Assembly: GCA_902796005.1 (NCBI GenBank)
Contig: CADBNF010000072.1
Span: forward strand, 1-64,000
DNA from: an uncultured Lachnospiraceae bacterium
GTDB lineage: Bacteria > Bacillota > Clostridia > Lachnospirales > Lachnospiraceae
Length of the DNA: 64,000 nucleotides
Reading direction: 5' to 3'
The notes beneath the pieces were generated by a model, which searched no databases, had not been told where the DNA came from, and worked only from the letters and a program-made list of their open reading frames with translations. A program made the position numbers and the translations under genes. This document shows positions 6,854 through 15,938 of the stretch, in pieces. Position 1 is the first letter of the stretch, and each line of letters starts with the position of its first letter.

Positions 6854-8356
6854 ATGGAAGTATCACAGGCAGTTGAAAAGCTGATGGCGCTGCAGTCGAA
6901 AATGAGCGCATACAGGCACGCATTGTCAATCCTTTACACCGACGGCGTAACCGTTGCGCCTAAGGAGACGACGGCAAACCGTTCCCATACCATGGGTATT
7001 TTAAATGAAGAGATGTATAAGCTGTCCACGGGAGAGGAGACCATTTCCCTTCTGGAGTTCCTGGACGGGCATAAGGAAGAACTGACGAAAAAGCAGGCCC
7101 GGATGGTTTACCTTATGCTGAAAAGCAACCGGGAACTGCAGAAAATACCGATGGACATCTATCTGGAATACCAGAAGCTGCTGGTGGAAGGCGACGCTCT
7201 CTGGCATGATGCGAAGGAAAAGAGCGATTTTTCTCTTTTCGCGCCGGTACTGGGCCGGATTTTCGAGCTGACAAAGCAGATGGCTGCCTTTGTCGCGCCG
7301 GAAAAGGACCCCTATGATTACTGGCTGGACAAATATGAAAGAGGCCTGACGAAGGCCTCCTGCGACAGGTTCTTCGGCGTTTTGAAGGAAAGACTGGTTC
7401 CCTTTATCGCAAAAATCGCGGAAAAGCCCCAAGTGGACGACAGCTGCCTGCACGGGGATTTCCCGGCCTGGCAGCAGGAGAAGCTGGCTTATAAACTGAT
7501 GGATTTTATCGGTATTGACCGGGGCCACTGTGCTCTTTCCACCACCGAGCATCCCTTTACCACCAGCTACGGCTCCCACCTGGACGTGCGGATCACCACC
7601 AATTACCGTCCCCATAAGGTGGATCCTTCCATGTTCAGCGTGATCCACGAGGGTGGGCATGCCATGTATGAGATGGGAAGCGCGGAGGACTTGGCGTATA
7701 CCGTGCTGGACGGCGGCACCTCCATGAGCATTCATGAAAGCCAGAGCCGCTTCTATGAAAATATCCTGGGCAGAAGCGAGGTCTTTACCGCAAAGGTGCT
7801 TCCCATGGTCAGAGAATGCTTCCCCGGAAAATTCGACGACGTAACGCCGGAGCAGTTCTACAAAGCCATCAACAAGGTGGAGCCTTCCTTTATCCGTATT
7901 GACGCGGATGAGGTGACCTACAGCCTGCACGTCATGATCCGTTATGAAATCGAAAAGAAAATCTTTGCCGGCGAGGTGGCCATCGACGACCTGCCGGCCT
8001 TGTGGAACAGCCTGATGAAGGAATACTTAGGCCTGGAGGTGCCCGATGACAAGCACGGCGTGCTGCAGGACAGCCACTGGGCCAACGGCAATATCGGCTA
8101 CTTCCCCTCCTACGCCCTGGGCAGCGCCTACGGCGCCCAGTTTATCGGGAAGATGCGCGCGGATCTGGATGTTGACAAGGCGATTGAAGCGGGTGATTTT
8201 GCCGCGATTAATGCCTGGAACAGGGAGCATATCTGGCAGTACGGCAGCCTTTACGAGCCGGATGAGCTTCTGGCCATGCTCCTGCCCGAGGGCTTTGATC
8301 CGAACGTCTACGTGGATTACCTGATAGAGAAATACAGTAAGATTTACGACCTGTAA
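6854..8356 (+). CDS. Metallocarboxypeptidase, peptidase family M32
   Basis: 500 residues, the usual length for thermostable carboxypeptidase 1 (Taq/Pfu type). The zinc motif HEGGH spans residues 265-269 and is followed by the family-specific SMSIHESQSRFYEN containing the third ligand Glu, and later by the conserved FPSYALGS and DEVTYSLHVMIRYEIE segments. These enzymes remove C-terminal residues from peptides in the cytoplasm. RBS AAGGAGAG precedes the ATG. The DUF3237 gene follows after 35 nt and probably shares the transcript. Confidence 0.95.
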   Translation: MEVSQAVEKLMALQSKMSAYRHALSILYTDGVTVAPKETTANRSHTMGILNEEMYKLSTGEETISLLEFLDGHKEELTKKQARMVYLMLKSNRELQKIPMDIYLEYQKLLVEGDALWHDAKEKSDFSLFAPVLGRIFELTKQMAAFVAPEKDPYDYWLDKYERGLTKASCDRFFGVLKERLVPFIAKIAEKPQVDDSCLHGDFPAWQQEKLAYKLMDFIGIDRGHCALSTTEHPFTTSYGSHLDVRITTNYRPHKVDPSMFSVIHEGGHAMYEMGSAEDLAYTVLDGGTSMSIHESQSRFYENILGRSEVFTAKVLPMVRECFPGKFDDVTPEQFYKAINKVEPSFIRIDADEVTYSLHVMIRYEIEKKIFAGEVAIDDLPALWNSLMKEYLGLEVPDDKHGVLQDSHWANGNIGYFPSYALGSAYGAQFIGKMRADLDVDKAIEAGDFAAINAWNREHIWQYGSLYEPDELLAMLLPEGFDPNVYVDYLIEKYSKIYDL

Positions 8357-8391
8357 ACCGTGTCTGATAACCGAAGAAAAGGAGAAGAAAA

Positions 8392-8817
8392 ATGGCAAAA
8401 AAGCTGGTGTTAACCATCCATGTAACCATCGACAGAAATGACATTACCGCCTTTGAGGGCCCCGCGGGCAGCGTGGTGATGATTCCCTTCGGCGGCACCG
8501 TGGAGGGCGAAATCTTCAACGGCGTGGTGCGTCCCGGCGGCGTGGACACCCAGGTGGTAAATATGAGCGGCGTGCGGCACATGTCCGCCCGGTACTGCCT
8601 GCAGGGTACGGACAATACCGGAGAGCCCTGTGTGATCTACGTGGACAACCACGGGTATTTCGCCGACGGCGAGACGCCGCATCCCTTCAAAACCGTGCCT
8701 GAACTGCTGACCAGCAGCAAAGCGCTGGCGCCTTACCTGCACAGGAAGGCCTTCGTGGGAGAGGGTACCCCTTCGGAAGAGGGCGTGACCATCCGCATCT
8801 TTGAGGTTGTCGAATAA
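8392..8817 (+). CDS. DUF3237 family protein
   Basis: 141 residues that match the DUF3237 barrel: IPFGGTVEGEIFNGVVRPGG is followed by the conserved Asp-x-Gln (DTQVV), ARYCLQ and CVIYVDNHGY. The fold is thought to be lipocalin-like and the function is unknown. AAGGAG lies upstream. It follows the M32 peptidase and is separated from the convergent hydrolase gene only by a REP palindrome. Confidence 0.75.
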   Translation: MAKKLVLTIHVTIDRNDITAFEGPAGSVVMIPFGGTVEGEIFNGVVRPGGVDTQVVNMSGVRHMSARYCLQGTDNTGEPCVIYVDNHGYFADGETPHPFKTVPELLTSSKALAPYLHRKAFVGEGTPSEEGVTIRIFEVVE

Positions 8818-8833
8818 ATTTGGCGTGACAGGT

Positions 8834-8904
8834 GTGACAGGGGGACGGTTCTTTTGTCATCTTTTGCCTGCAAAAGATGACAAAAGAACCGTCCCCACTG
8901 TCAC
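8834..8904. repeat. REP palindrome, complete copy between convergent genes
   Basis: The left arm 8834-8867 is identical over 34 bp to the left arm at 4416-4449. The loop is CT, and the right arm 8870-8904 differs from the other copy by one inserted A in the C-run. It probably acts as a bidirectional terminator between DUF3237 and the hydrolase gene. The short word GCGTGACAGG just upstream is also shared with the other copies. Confidence 0.9.
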
Positions 8905-8909
8905 ACTAT

Positions 8910-11900
8910 TTATTCGTATATTTCTTCCTTCCGCACGGCGGCCATCTGTTTATCCGGCCAGTAACGGTACCGGAAGCCTTTTGTCTTTGCGGCGGCTTCC
9001 AGGTCTGCGTAAAGCAGGCCTTCTTTTTTTATGCAGCAATCCGCGGGCAGCGGCTCGGCAGGCGGGGCGCTGTCCGGGTCCATGCCGGGCAGCAGTTCGT
9101 TGAAGAAGGTTTCCAGGTAATCGGCCGGAACCAGCACCTTTCCGTCTTCTAACAGGGCGGAAGCGGGCAGCGCTTCGGTCATGTAATTCTTTACACAGCC
9201 GGTCTGTCCGATGCGCACCACCAGCTTTTTCTCCGAAGGCGCTTTCAGGTAATGGTCCAGGAAGGAGATAAGGGCGGCCTGCACCTCGGGCCTCCTGCCG
9301 TACCAGCCCTGGGTGTTGGAGAGGTTGAAGGCTGTGATGTCGTATCTGCTTAAGGTATCAAAGCTTCGGGCGGTCATGCCGTAGGGGATGTCCACCTGGG
9401 TCATGCCGTAGCCGCCGAAGAGGGCGACAGGCGGGCAGTCCGGGCCGATGTGGGTAATCGGGCTGGCGTATCTGGCTTTATCCACGAAGGCATCCAGCGC
9501 CGGGTCGCTTCCGTATCTGCCGGCCTCCACATATTCCCGCAGCACGTAGATGCCGCGGCCCTTTCCCTTGAAATCAATAAGGGCGCTTAAAGGTGAGCCG
9601 GGACCCTCGGTACGGTCCCATTTCTGGGCCTGGATCTCCGGGAAGCCTTCGTATTCTTCATGGATATCCTTGCCCATGTTCAGCAGGTCGCTCCAGGCAA
9701 AGCCGCAGATGGCGGCCCGTACCCGGGAGGAATATTCCGTATTTCCGCCGGTGGTGCCCTCAAGGTCCGGGTCGTCGCCCGTGGCCGCGAGGTTCAGGGC
9801 AGAATTTCCGCCTAAGGATTCGCCCATGCAGCCGATGCGGAAGGGGCAGACGCCGAAACGGTCCGCATTTGCCCGGAGATACCGGATATTTCCCTTCAGG
9901 TCATTTACATAATCCGGGAAAAGATTGCAGGGGTAGTTGCGCAGGTCGATGCCGGCCACGTTGTAGCCCTGTTCCAGAAGAGCGGGGATGATACCCCTCT
10001 GCTCGGAATAGCTGCCGCCGTAGCCGTGGATATAGACCAGGGTGGGGTTGCGTTCCAGCTGCTCCCTGACCGGCCGGTACAGGTTCATGCGCAGGGTTTT
10101 GACCGTGGGCACGAAGAGCATCTCGTCGTCAATCCTGACCGGTACGGTATCCACGATTTCCTTAAAGGCCGGGAAGCTCTGGGGCCTGTCCCCGCCTTTG
10201 TAATCCTGGATAACGCCGTCCTTTATCGGGTCTCCCTCCTGGTGGAAGGTGAAGTCCGCAAATTTTGCGATGCCCGCTTCAACCGTCCAGGTCAGATCTT
10301 TGGCCGCGTATTTCTTCCAGCAGCCGTTAAAATACAGATACCAGTTCTTTTCAAAGGTATACAGCGTGCCGGGGCCCTCGTAATCGCCGAAGGAAACCGT
10401 ACCGTTGTAGACGTTTTCCGTATGCTCCACGAAGGGGACGGTGACGAAGGAGGCATGGTCTCCGCCGGTATAGAGGGTAATCTCCGGCAGGTTTTCGGGA
10501 TCGTAGGTATGGTTGTAGGTCCGTTCATCCGCGCAGGTGACGGTAAACCGCAGGCGGCTTCCGGGGGTAAAGCACCAGGAAACCGGCTCGATGGCAAACT
10601 GCAGGTGCACCGGCTCCTTCATGCCCTCCGCCAGCTTTTCTTTTACGTCACTTTCCATGGAGGGATGGTAGGCGGCGCCGACGCTTTCCCAGGCTTCGTT
10701 CTTCTCCACGGTGCGGTGGGAGGCGCGGCAGCAGCCGTCCTTGATGAATTTTGAGGTACCGTCGGGGAAAACCTCCTCCATGTAGACAATAAAGTCCGCA
10801 TCCGGCGCGTCGGAGGAAACCCAGAGGTCCACGCCCACGTGGCCGGTGAGTTCATTGTCGTAAATGGGGAAGAAGGGCAGAGAGGTAAAGGTAAGGCCTT
10901 TTTTATCCACCTGCCGGGCCATGTCCCCGTCCCAGCGCATGTCCATGCGCAGGTAGGTGGCGCCTTTTCCGTCCTCGTTGTCGAAGACGGAGATGGAGGT
11001 ATCCACCTTATAAGCCGTGCCGGTCTCCGCCTCCGGCTTAGCCAGGGACAGGGAGCCGTCATGGACGGAGGCGATGGTGCCGGAGGCCTCCGGGGTAAAA
11101 TACAGCTTCGCCGGCCGCACTGTGTCGATGGGCCAGGTATCGGCGTACCGCCACTGGTTGCCCGGTTTTGCCGCAGGACCTCTGCCGGCCTTTGCATTAA
11201 ATGTATAATAGGCCACCGGCGGTTCGTTCTCCATGCCGTTGTCGATACCCTTTAAGGCATAATCCATCCAGCGGAGATGTTCCGCATCCAGATCCAGGGC
11301 GCCGTCGGGGTAGAAGGAGTCCCCGGTAAGTCCCTGGAAATGGTTGAAGGGGGCCAGAATGATGGATCCGCCGTAGGCCTTATAGCTCATGAGCTGGCCG
11401 TGGCAGCCGCTTTCGCACTGTCCGGCAATCTGGTGCTGCTTAATGCCGGAGGCCTTGAAGTCCTCCGGGGTCTGACTGGTCCAGGGCGGAAGATCAAGAT
11501 TGGTTTTCTGTCCGCTAAAGCAGGGATTTTCGCTGTCCCGGCACATGTTGTTCAGGAGGAGATTGCCCACAAAGGGCTTGTTTTTGCCGGCCTGGCCGGT
11601 GACGTAAGCTTCGTATGCCTGTTCGCCTTCCGGATCATCATCCACGAATTCCACCATTTCCAGGGCTTCTTCCCGGGAAAGTATCCGCTCCTCCTTGGGG
11701 CCGGAAAGCTTCATCATATTCGGTACGGCGGATACGCCGTTGGGATAATTCTGGTAGTAAAAGTCCCGGATGGCCACGTCCGGCGTAATGGCCTTCAGCG
11801 CCGCCGGCTTTTCCGCGGCGGTGCACAGCTGGATGTAGGAACGGTTGGACATGCCGCACATGCCGATATTTCCGTCGCACCAGGGCTGGGCGGCAGCCCA

Positions 11901-12272
11901 GTCTATGGCTGCTTTCACGTCCTTGCGGTCCTCCAGGGAACCGAAGCTGTCGCAGGTACCGTAGGAGGCGCCGCAGCCCCGGGTTTCCACCACCATGCCG
12001 ATATAGCCGTAGGGGATCATGTAGTCCAGATGCTTCGTACCGTTCCTGCCGGGACCCTTTTCCCGGAAACGGCCGCCCCGGGAACCCACCAGCACTACGG
12101 GCAGGGGCTCTTCCGGAATTTTTCCGTCCTTATCCGCGGGGAAAATCACGTCCACGGCCAGCTTCGTCCGGTCAAAGCTTTCGATGTAGAGGGATTTCCT
12201 GACCAGGCCCGGGTATTTCGCCTCGGAAAAGCCGGAATACCGGCCGGGCAGGGAGGTTCTGGGGGTATTCAT
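8910..12272 (-). CDS. CocE/NonD hydrolase fused to a second alpha/beta hydrolase
   Basis: 1120 residues in three parts. Residues 1-~640 are a CocE/NonD or X-Pro dipeptidyl-peptidase-like hydrolase: an N-terminal alpha/beta fold with nucleophile Ser142 in GMSNRS, the LAPFNHFQG His segment, and the PepX-C jelly roll (DLWVSSDAPDADF). Residues ~740-1040 are a second alpha/beta hydrolase with the oxyanion HG (VYIHGYGGS) and nucleophile Ser819 in GESLGG. The C-terminal ~90 residues (VLVPADYLETFF, then a Lys/Tyr-rich end) resemble the copper-amine-oxidase-N stalk domain. No signal peptide is visible. The GxSxG of the first domain has Arg where Gly is usual. It probably hydrolyses esters or amides of an unknown compound. 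RBS AAAGGAG supports the 12272 start. Confidence 0.8.
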   Translation of the reverse strand: MNTPRTSLPGRYSGFSEAKYPGLVRKSLYIESFDRTKLAVDVIFPADKDGKIPEEPLPVVLVGSRGGRFREKGPGRNGTKHLDYMIPYGYIGMVVETRGCGASYGTCDSFGSLEDRKDVKAAIDWAAAQPWCDGNIGMCGMSNRSYIQLCTAAEKPAALKAITPDVAIRDFYYQNYPNGVSAVPNMMKLSGPKEERILSREEALEMVEFVDDDPEGEQAYEAYVTGQAGKNKPFVGNLLLNNMCRDSENPCFSGQKTNLDLPPWTSQTPEDFKASGIKQHQIAGQCESGCHGQLMSYKAYGGSIILAPFNHFQGLTGDSFYPDGALDLDAEHLRWMDYALKGIDNGMENEPPVAYYTFNAKAGRGPAAKPGNQWRYADTWPIDTVRPAKLYFTPEASGTIASVHDGSLSLAKPEAETGTAYKVDTSISVFDNEDGKGATYLRMDMRWDGDMARQVDKKGLTFTSLPFFPIYDNELTGHVGVDLWVSSDAPDADFIVYMEEVFPDGTSKFIKDGCCRASHRTVEKNEAWESVGAAYHPSMESDVKEKLAEGMKEPVHLQFAIEPVSWCFTPGSRLRFTVTCADERTYNHTYDPENLPEITLYTGGDHASFVTVPFVEHTENVYNGTVSFGDYEGPGTLYTFEKNWYLYFNGCWKKYAAKDLTWTVEAGIAKFADFTFHQEGDPIKDGVIQDYKGGDRPQSFPAFKEIVDTVPVRIDDEMLFVPTVKTLRMNLYRPVREQLERNPTLVYIHGYGGSYSEQRGIIPALLEQGYNVAGIDLRNYPCNLFPDYVNDLKGNIRYLRANADRFGVCPFRIGCMGESLGGNSALNLAATGDDPDLEGTTGGNTEYSSRVRAAICGFAWSDLLNMGKDIHEEYEGFPEIQAQKWDRTEGPGSPLSALIDFKGKGRGIYVLREYVEAGRYGSDPALDAFVDKARYASPITHIGPDCPPVALFGGYGMTQVDIPYGMTARSFDTLSRYDITAFNLSNTQGWYGRRPEVQAALISFLDHYLKAPSEKKLVVRIGQTGCVKNYMTEALPASALLEDGKVLVPADYLETFFNELLPGMDPDSAPPAEPLPADCCIKKEGLLYADLEAAAKTKGFRYRYWPDKQMAAVRKEEIYE

Positions 12273-12312
12273 AATGAGGTCTCCTTTCTTTAAACAGGTT
12301 AATATGGGCAGA

Positions 12313-12333
12313 CGGCAGGCAAACGGCCTGCCG
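12313..12333 (-). terminator. Hairpin between the Cys-repeat protein and hydrolase genes
   Basis: The 8-bp stem CGGCAGGC/GCCTGCCG with a 5-nt loop lies in the 88-nt gap. There is no T-run, so it may be a weak terminator or a processing site. Confidence 0.35.
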
Positions 12334-12360
12334 CCCGGGTAGTTCTTTATTCGTGAGGGT

Positions 12361-13935
12361 TTAAGGGGAAGCCGCCTGGCCGCAGCGGATGCAGCGGGAA
12401 ACCCCGTCCTCACCCATCTGGTATTCATGTCCCAGTGGGTCTATCGTATCGGGAACCAGTTCGCCGCAGCGGGTGCACTGATAGAGAACAGCGCCGGCTT
12501 CCGTACAGGTCGGCTCTGTGCGCGATATAACCTGCATGTCATGTCCGTAAGCGGAAAGGCGTGTGCTGGAGGTCTGTCCGCAGCGGGCGCACCGGGTTTC
12601 CGAAAAACCTTCTTCTTCACAGGTGGGTTCTATTCTGGAAACCTCATACCAGTCATGCCCCAGTCCCGGGGTGACTTCTTCCCGGGTTTCGGAACAGCGG
12701 TTGCAGATGTAGTCTGTATGTCCCGGTTGGGTACAGGTTGCTTCGCTTTCGGAGGCTATCCGCCAGTCATGTCCCAGGGGCTCCGTGGTTTCCTCTTCGG
12801 TCAGGCCGCAGACGCTGCAGGTCCGGATGACGTGGCCGCCCTCGGTGCAGGTGGCATCCTGCCGCAGGGTATCCGTCCAGCTGTGATCGCCGATAGGCAG
12901 TACTTCCGTGTGTTCCTCGCCGCAGGCGCAGACGTAACGGACGGATCCTTCGGCAAGACAGGTGGCTTCGACACGTTCCGCTTCCTTGAAATCATGCTCG
13001 TGGGGATTGACGGTTACCGGTACTGTCAGGACGGTTTCCTGGCCCGGAAGGATGACCGTCACGGTGATATCGGCGCTGCCCGTCGATTTGGCGGTGATGA
13101 TGCCGATTCGGGAGACTTCGGCCACTTCCTCGTCAGTGCTGGCATAGTGGAAGAGAACGTCCTTCTCCTCGGGGACGATGGAGACGTTCAGGGTATTGGT
13201 CATGCCCGGCTCCAGGGTGACAGCCTCGGGCTTTACTGTTACCGTATAATCCGTAAAGATGGTAACGGACAGGGCGGTACCGTCCACACCGCCTAAAAGC
13301 TCCACGCCCGGTCTTGCCCAGGAGGGAATAACCGGCATGAAGACAATGGTGCTCTTGCCGTAGCGCTGGGCAGTTACGGTTTTTCCGTTCAGGGAAATGA
13401 TGTCGCTGCCGGCAGTAATGGACACCTTCGCGTCTGCCGGGGAAAGGGTATAGGTGTATTCCGCGGATTCGCCGGCCCGCAGCACCACCTCAGGCCCGGG
13501 GGTCACGACGATGGCAGTGGCTTTTTTCCGGATATTGCTGCAGGCGATGAGATACCCTGCCGCCGCAGCTGCAATAAGGATAATGACGAGAAGAAACACA
13601 GGAAAACGCCGCTTCGGACCGCCTGGAAAGTCGTCACCCTCCTCGTCACCGCTAAAGGGCGGCGGGGACGCCGGCGGTGTTCCGGTACCTGCCGGAGGAG
13701 GCGTCGTTTTCTCACCTGCAGAGTCATTTCCGGCTTCCGGCGAATCTTCGGAAGAGGAAAAGGCAGGGGCTGCCTCCGGTGTTTTCACCCGGCTGCCCGC
13801 CTTGGGCAGGTCCAGGGTAAAGGCGCTTTCTGCTTTTTTCTCCTCTTCGGAAGGCACGTCCAGCCTGCTGATGTTCAGGGTAAAGGCGTCCTGTAATCCG
13901 GTCCGTTTATCGGGTGTTTGATTTTCGGAAGACAT
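12361..13935 (-). CDS. Membrane-anchored protein with Big and Cys-rich repeats
   Basis: 524 residues. A Pro/Ser/Glu-rich N-terminal region of 110 residues has no signal peptide and is followed by one transmembrane helix (111-132), so it is probably a type II protein with its C-terminus outside. Two Ig-like (Big-type) modules follow, for example TVKPEAVTLEPGMTNTL. The last ~210 residues are five full repeats and one partial repeat of about 39 residues. Each starts GHDW or HDF, continues with ATCTEEG, and has one or two Cys pairs of the C-x2-C(G) type, suggesting small zinc-knuckle or disulfide modules. Similar repeats occur in surface proteins of gut clostridia. The ATG at 13935 follows GGAGG; the partner is unknown. 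Confidence 0.75.
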   Translation of the reverse strand: MSSENQTPDKRTGLQDAFTLNISRLDVPSEEEKKAESAFTLDLPKAGSRVKTPEAAPAFSSSEDSPEAGNDSAGEKTTPPPAGTGTPPASPPPFSGDEEGDDFPGGPKRRFPVFLLVIILIAAAAAGYLIACSNIRKKATAIVVTPGPEVVLRAGESAEYTYTLSPADAKVSITAGSDIISLNGKTVTAQRYGKSTIVFMPVIPSWARPGVELLGGVDGTALSVTIFTDYTVTVKPEAVTLEPGMTNTLNVSIVPEEKDVLFHYASTDEEVAEVSRIGIITAKSTGSADITVTVILPGQETVLTVPVTVNPHEHDFKEAERVEATCLAEGSVRYVCACGEEHTEVLPIGDHSWTDTLRQDATCTEGGHVIRTCSVCGLTEEETTEPLGHDWRIASESEATCTQPGHTDYICNRCSETREEVTPGLGHDWYEVSRIEPTCEEEGFSETRCARCGQTSSTRLSAYGHDMQVISRTEPTCTEAGAVLYQCTRCGELVPDTIDPLGHEYQMGEDGVSRCIRCGQAASP

Positions 13936-14014
13936 GAACCAAACCTCCATTTTAAGAAGCGGGGAATACCCGCCTGGGATGCCTGTGGGATTGTCAGATA
14001 CTTCAGTTGGCTAT

Positions 14015-14043
14015 AGTATACCCCAATTTCCGCTAAAGTGCCA
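14015..14043 (-). promoter_or_regulatory. Promoter of the Cys-repeat membrane protein gene
   Basis: On the minus strand TATACT (14020-14015) has TGGCAC 17 bp upstream (14043-14038). The stretch from 14044 to 14198 shows no other feature. Confidence 0.55.
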
Positions 14044-14198
14044 GACGGATTTGCGGCAGACGGGGCCGGAAAGATAATTGCAAAAAATAACGATTGAATA
14101 ACGGATATTTCAAAAAATATCTGAATCCTTTTCTTAAAATTGGCGATTATGCTGAAGCTAAGATTGTAAACCATTCAGTTTTTTCTTGTACTAGCCCA

Positions 14199-14207
14199 TG
14201 CTATACT
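14199..14207 (+). promoter_or_regulatory. Extended -10 promoter of the cobalamin riboswitch
   Basis: TGCTATACT is an extended -10 element placed about 35 nt before the P1 stem of the riboswitch. The -35 region is only a T-run. Confidence 0.55.
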
Positions 14208-14240
14208 GAAACTGGATTAAAGGAAAGATCCTTGACAATT

Positions 14241-14470
14241 GAATGTTCCGGTGAGTTCTTTTCGGAAAAACTGTGCGAGCGCAGGCTTTTCCGGTTAAGA
14301 TTAATAGGGAATCCGGTGTAAATCCGGAGCGATCCCGTCACTGTAAAAGCGAGTTTTCCGCCAGAGATGTCACTGCGGTCCGACCAAACGCTTTTTGAAG
14401 CGTGGCGCGGCTGTGGGAAGGCGGCGGAGGATGACGACCTTAAGCCAGGAGACCTGCTCACCCGTGAATG
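14241..14470 (+). promoter_or_regulatory. Cobalamin (B12) riboswitch
   Basis: The B12 box AGCCAGGAGACCTGC is at 14443-14457. The upstream conserved core runs from TTAATAGGGAA through CCGGTGTAAATCCGG to GATCCCGTCACTGTAA (about 14298-14347). P1 can be drawn as GGTGAG (14250-14255) with CTCACC (14457-14462), and the next stem as GGAAAA with TTTTCC. The class binds adenosyl- or methylcobalamin and switches off downstream expression. Here it is followed by an intrinsic terminator (14551-14580) but by no recognisable gene for 425 bp. Confidence 0.93.
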
Positions 14471-14550
14471 TCGATAGTAATTCCTGCGATGGACGGGATA
14501 AGGCTATGAGAAATGCCGGCGGCGTAGATCCGCGCGGCTGCCTGTCGTGT

Positions 14551-14580
14551 GCACCTGTAGAATTACCAGGTGCTTTTTTT
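14551..14580 (+). terminator. Terminator behind the cobalamin riboswitch
   Basis: GCACCTG/CAGGTGC (14551-14557 and 14567-14573) is followed by seven T residues. It is probably the expression platform of the riboswitch. Confidence 0.85.
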
Positions 14581-14893
14581 GTGCGGTTTTCCCGCTGCCT
14601 GCCCAGGAAAGTTAAAACAGGATATCACTGTCGCCTCCGTATTGTTCCTTCTCCTTACACAACATACAGGCTTTGTCATTAGACGGCAGTGGATCAATAT
14701 CATGGAGGGCTGCCTGACAGCCTTCGCTGCCTGCCGTGCTGCATCCGCGGCAGGCGGCGGTTTCCATGAAAGAATGACAGACAGTAATAACTCCTTCCAC
14801 ATAAAGGTCCCGGTTCTGCCCGTAAACGGACAGGCCGGGGCCGCTTTTTCTCGGTCCGGATAAAGAAAAAAATTTCCACAGCCGCAAATCCGA
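14581..14893. other. No convincing gene behind the riboswitch terminator
   Basis: About 310 bp hold only short open frames without ribosome binding sites. A Cys-rich minus-strand frame (14612-14887) would need a TTG start with no Shine-Dalgarno sequence and I do not call it a gene. The stretch may be a decayed remnant of the gene once controlled by the riboswitch. Confidence 0.5.
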
Positions 14894-14922
14894 TTGTAAT
14901 TGAAAAAAGATTGCGGTATAGT
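14894..14922 (+). promoter_or_regulatory. Promoter of the first MoaF-like gene
   Basis: TTGTAA (14894-14899), 17-bp spacer, TATAGT (14917-14922). It lies after the riboswitch terminator, so the MoaF-like gene and the ene-reductase can be transcribed independently of cobalamin. Confidence 0.7.
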
Positions 14923-15005
14923 AAAGTCAGACAGCATTTTTGACAATAGAAGGAAAAGAACAAGCAGACATTATAGGAAATTTTACTGAAAAAGGAGAGG
15001 AAACC

Positions 15006-15866
15006 ATGGACATTGCGGCATTGAATGAAACCAAAGGCGGCATTGCGCAGTACTGCCCGCCGGCCTGCTATGAACTTGCGGGAATGAAGTTTTATTTCTG
15101 GATGGACGACGGCTTTGACTACGAGCTGGAATTCCTGGATAAGAAGCGAGTCCGCTGGAATTTCGTGGGAAAGGAGCCCGCAGAGGCGAATTATCTGTGC
15201 GCCAAGGGCGACGACACCACCTATCTGGTAAGCTTCGAGCTGGAAAATGTGGAGCAGCGGGAGAACCACACCTTCGTCATCGACCTGGAGAACTGGCTGG
15301 TGACCCGCATCATCGGTAAAATCGGCGAGAATCCCCGCTATCCCTACCTGATTACGCCCCACTATGAATTCGGCATGATCAAGCGGGACGGGGTGGAATA
15401 CGTCTCCTATCCCAGACATGGCTTCACCTCCGACCTGGAGGGCACCGTTGTGCAGTGGAATTACGGCCAGATGGAGACGGTGCACGTGTATTACTGCACC
15501 AATTTCTACCGGATTACCTATGTGCCCGAGAAGGTCACCAGCGCGGATTTCAATGAAAACATGATGGATATGCCTTCCTCCGACGAACCCACGGCCTACA
15601 TCAAGATCAAGAAGGGCATGTACCTCTTCAGCCTTACCGAGGCGAACCTGGAGAAGCTCAAAGGCGCGGAATTCGGCTTCCGCAGCAATACCATGTGCAT
15701 GCTGCAGAACTACAAGAGGGTGTACCAGGTAGGCCGTACCTTCGGCACCATGACCGGCCAGGACGGACAGGATATCCCCCTGCACCTGCTGTTCGGCGCA
15801 TTCGGACAGCTGCGTACGATTGACAAGCATTTTCTGGAGGACCCCAACCCTTTTATCGCGGACTAG
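15006..15866 (+). CDS. MoaF-like calycin protein (paralogue 1)
   Basis: 286 residues with two similar beta-barrel halves. The N-terminal half has QYCPPACYELAG, then a strand with DDGFDYELEF, then YLVSFE and FVIDLENWLVT. The C-terminal half has RHGFTSDLEGTVVQWNY, VHVYYCTNFYRITY and YIKIKKGMYLFS. This is the arrangement of MoaF-type proteins, which are related in fold to phenolic acid decarboxylases. MoaF was named from a moa locus, but its biochemical role is unclear and no other molybdopterin gene is present here. GGAGAGG precedes the ATG at 15006. The ene-reductase follows after 72 nt and is probably co-transcribed. Two paralogues lie at 54661-56387. Confidence 0.75.
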   Translation: MDIAALNETKGGIAQYCPPACYELAGMKFYFWMDDGFDYELEFLDKKRVRWNFVGKEPAEANYLCAKGDDTTYLVSFELENVEQRENHTFVIDLENWLVTRIIGKIGENPRYPYLITPHYEFGMIKRDGVEYVSYPRHGFTSDLEGTVVQWNYGQMETVHVYYCTNFYRITYVPEKVTSADFNENMMDMPSSDEPTAYIKIKKGMYLFSLTEANLEKLKGAEFGFRSNTMCMLQNYKRVYQVGRTFGTMTGQDGQDIPLHLLFGAFGQLRTIDKHFLEDPNPFIAD

Positions 15867-15938
15867 CCGCCCACATCCGGACGGCGGATGAGAAATACAA
15901 ATTTGACAGAGAAAATTTTTGCAAAAGAGAGGAGAAGA

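Noticed and set aside
14612..14887. Cys-rich minus-strand frame behind the cobalamin riboswitch
   Set aside because: Needs a TTG start without Shine-Dalgarno sequence and shows no family. It is kept only as a possible remnant.
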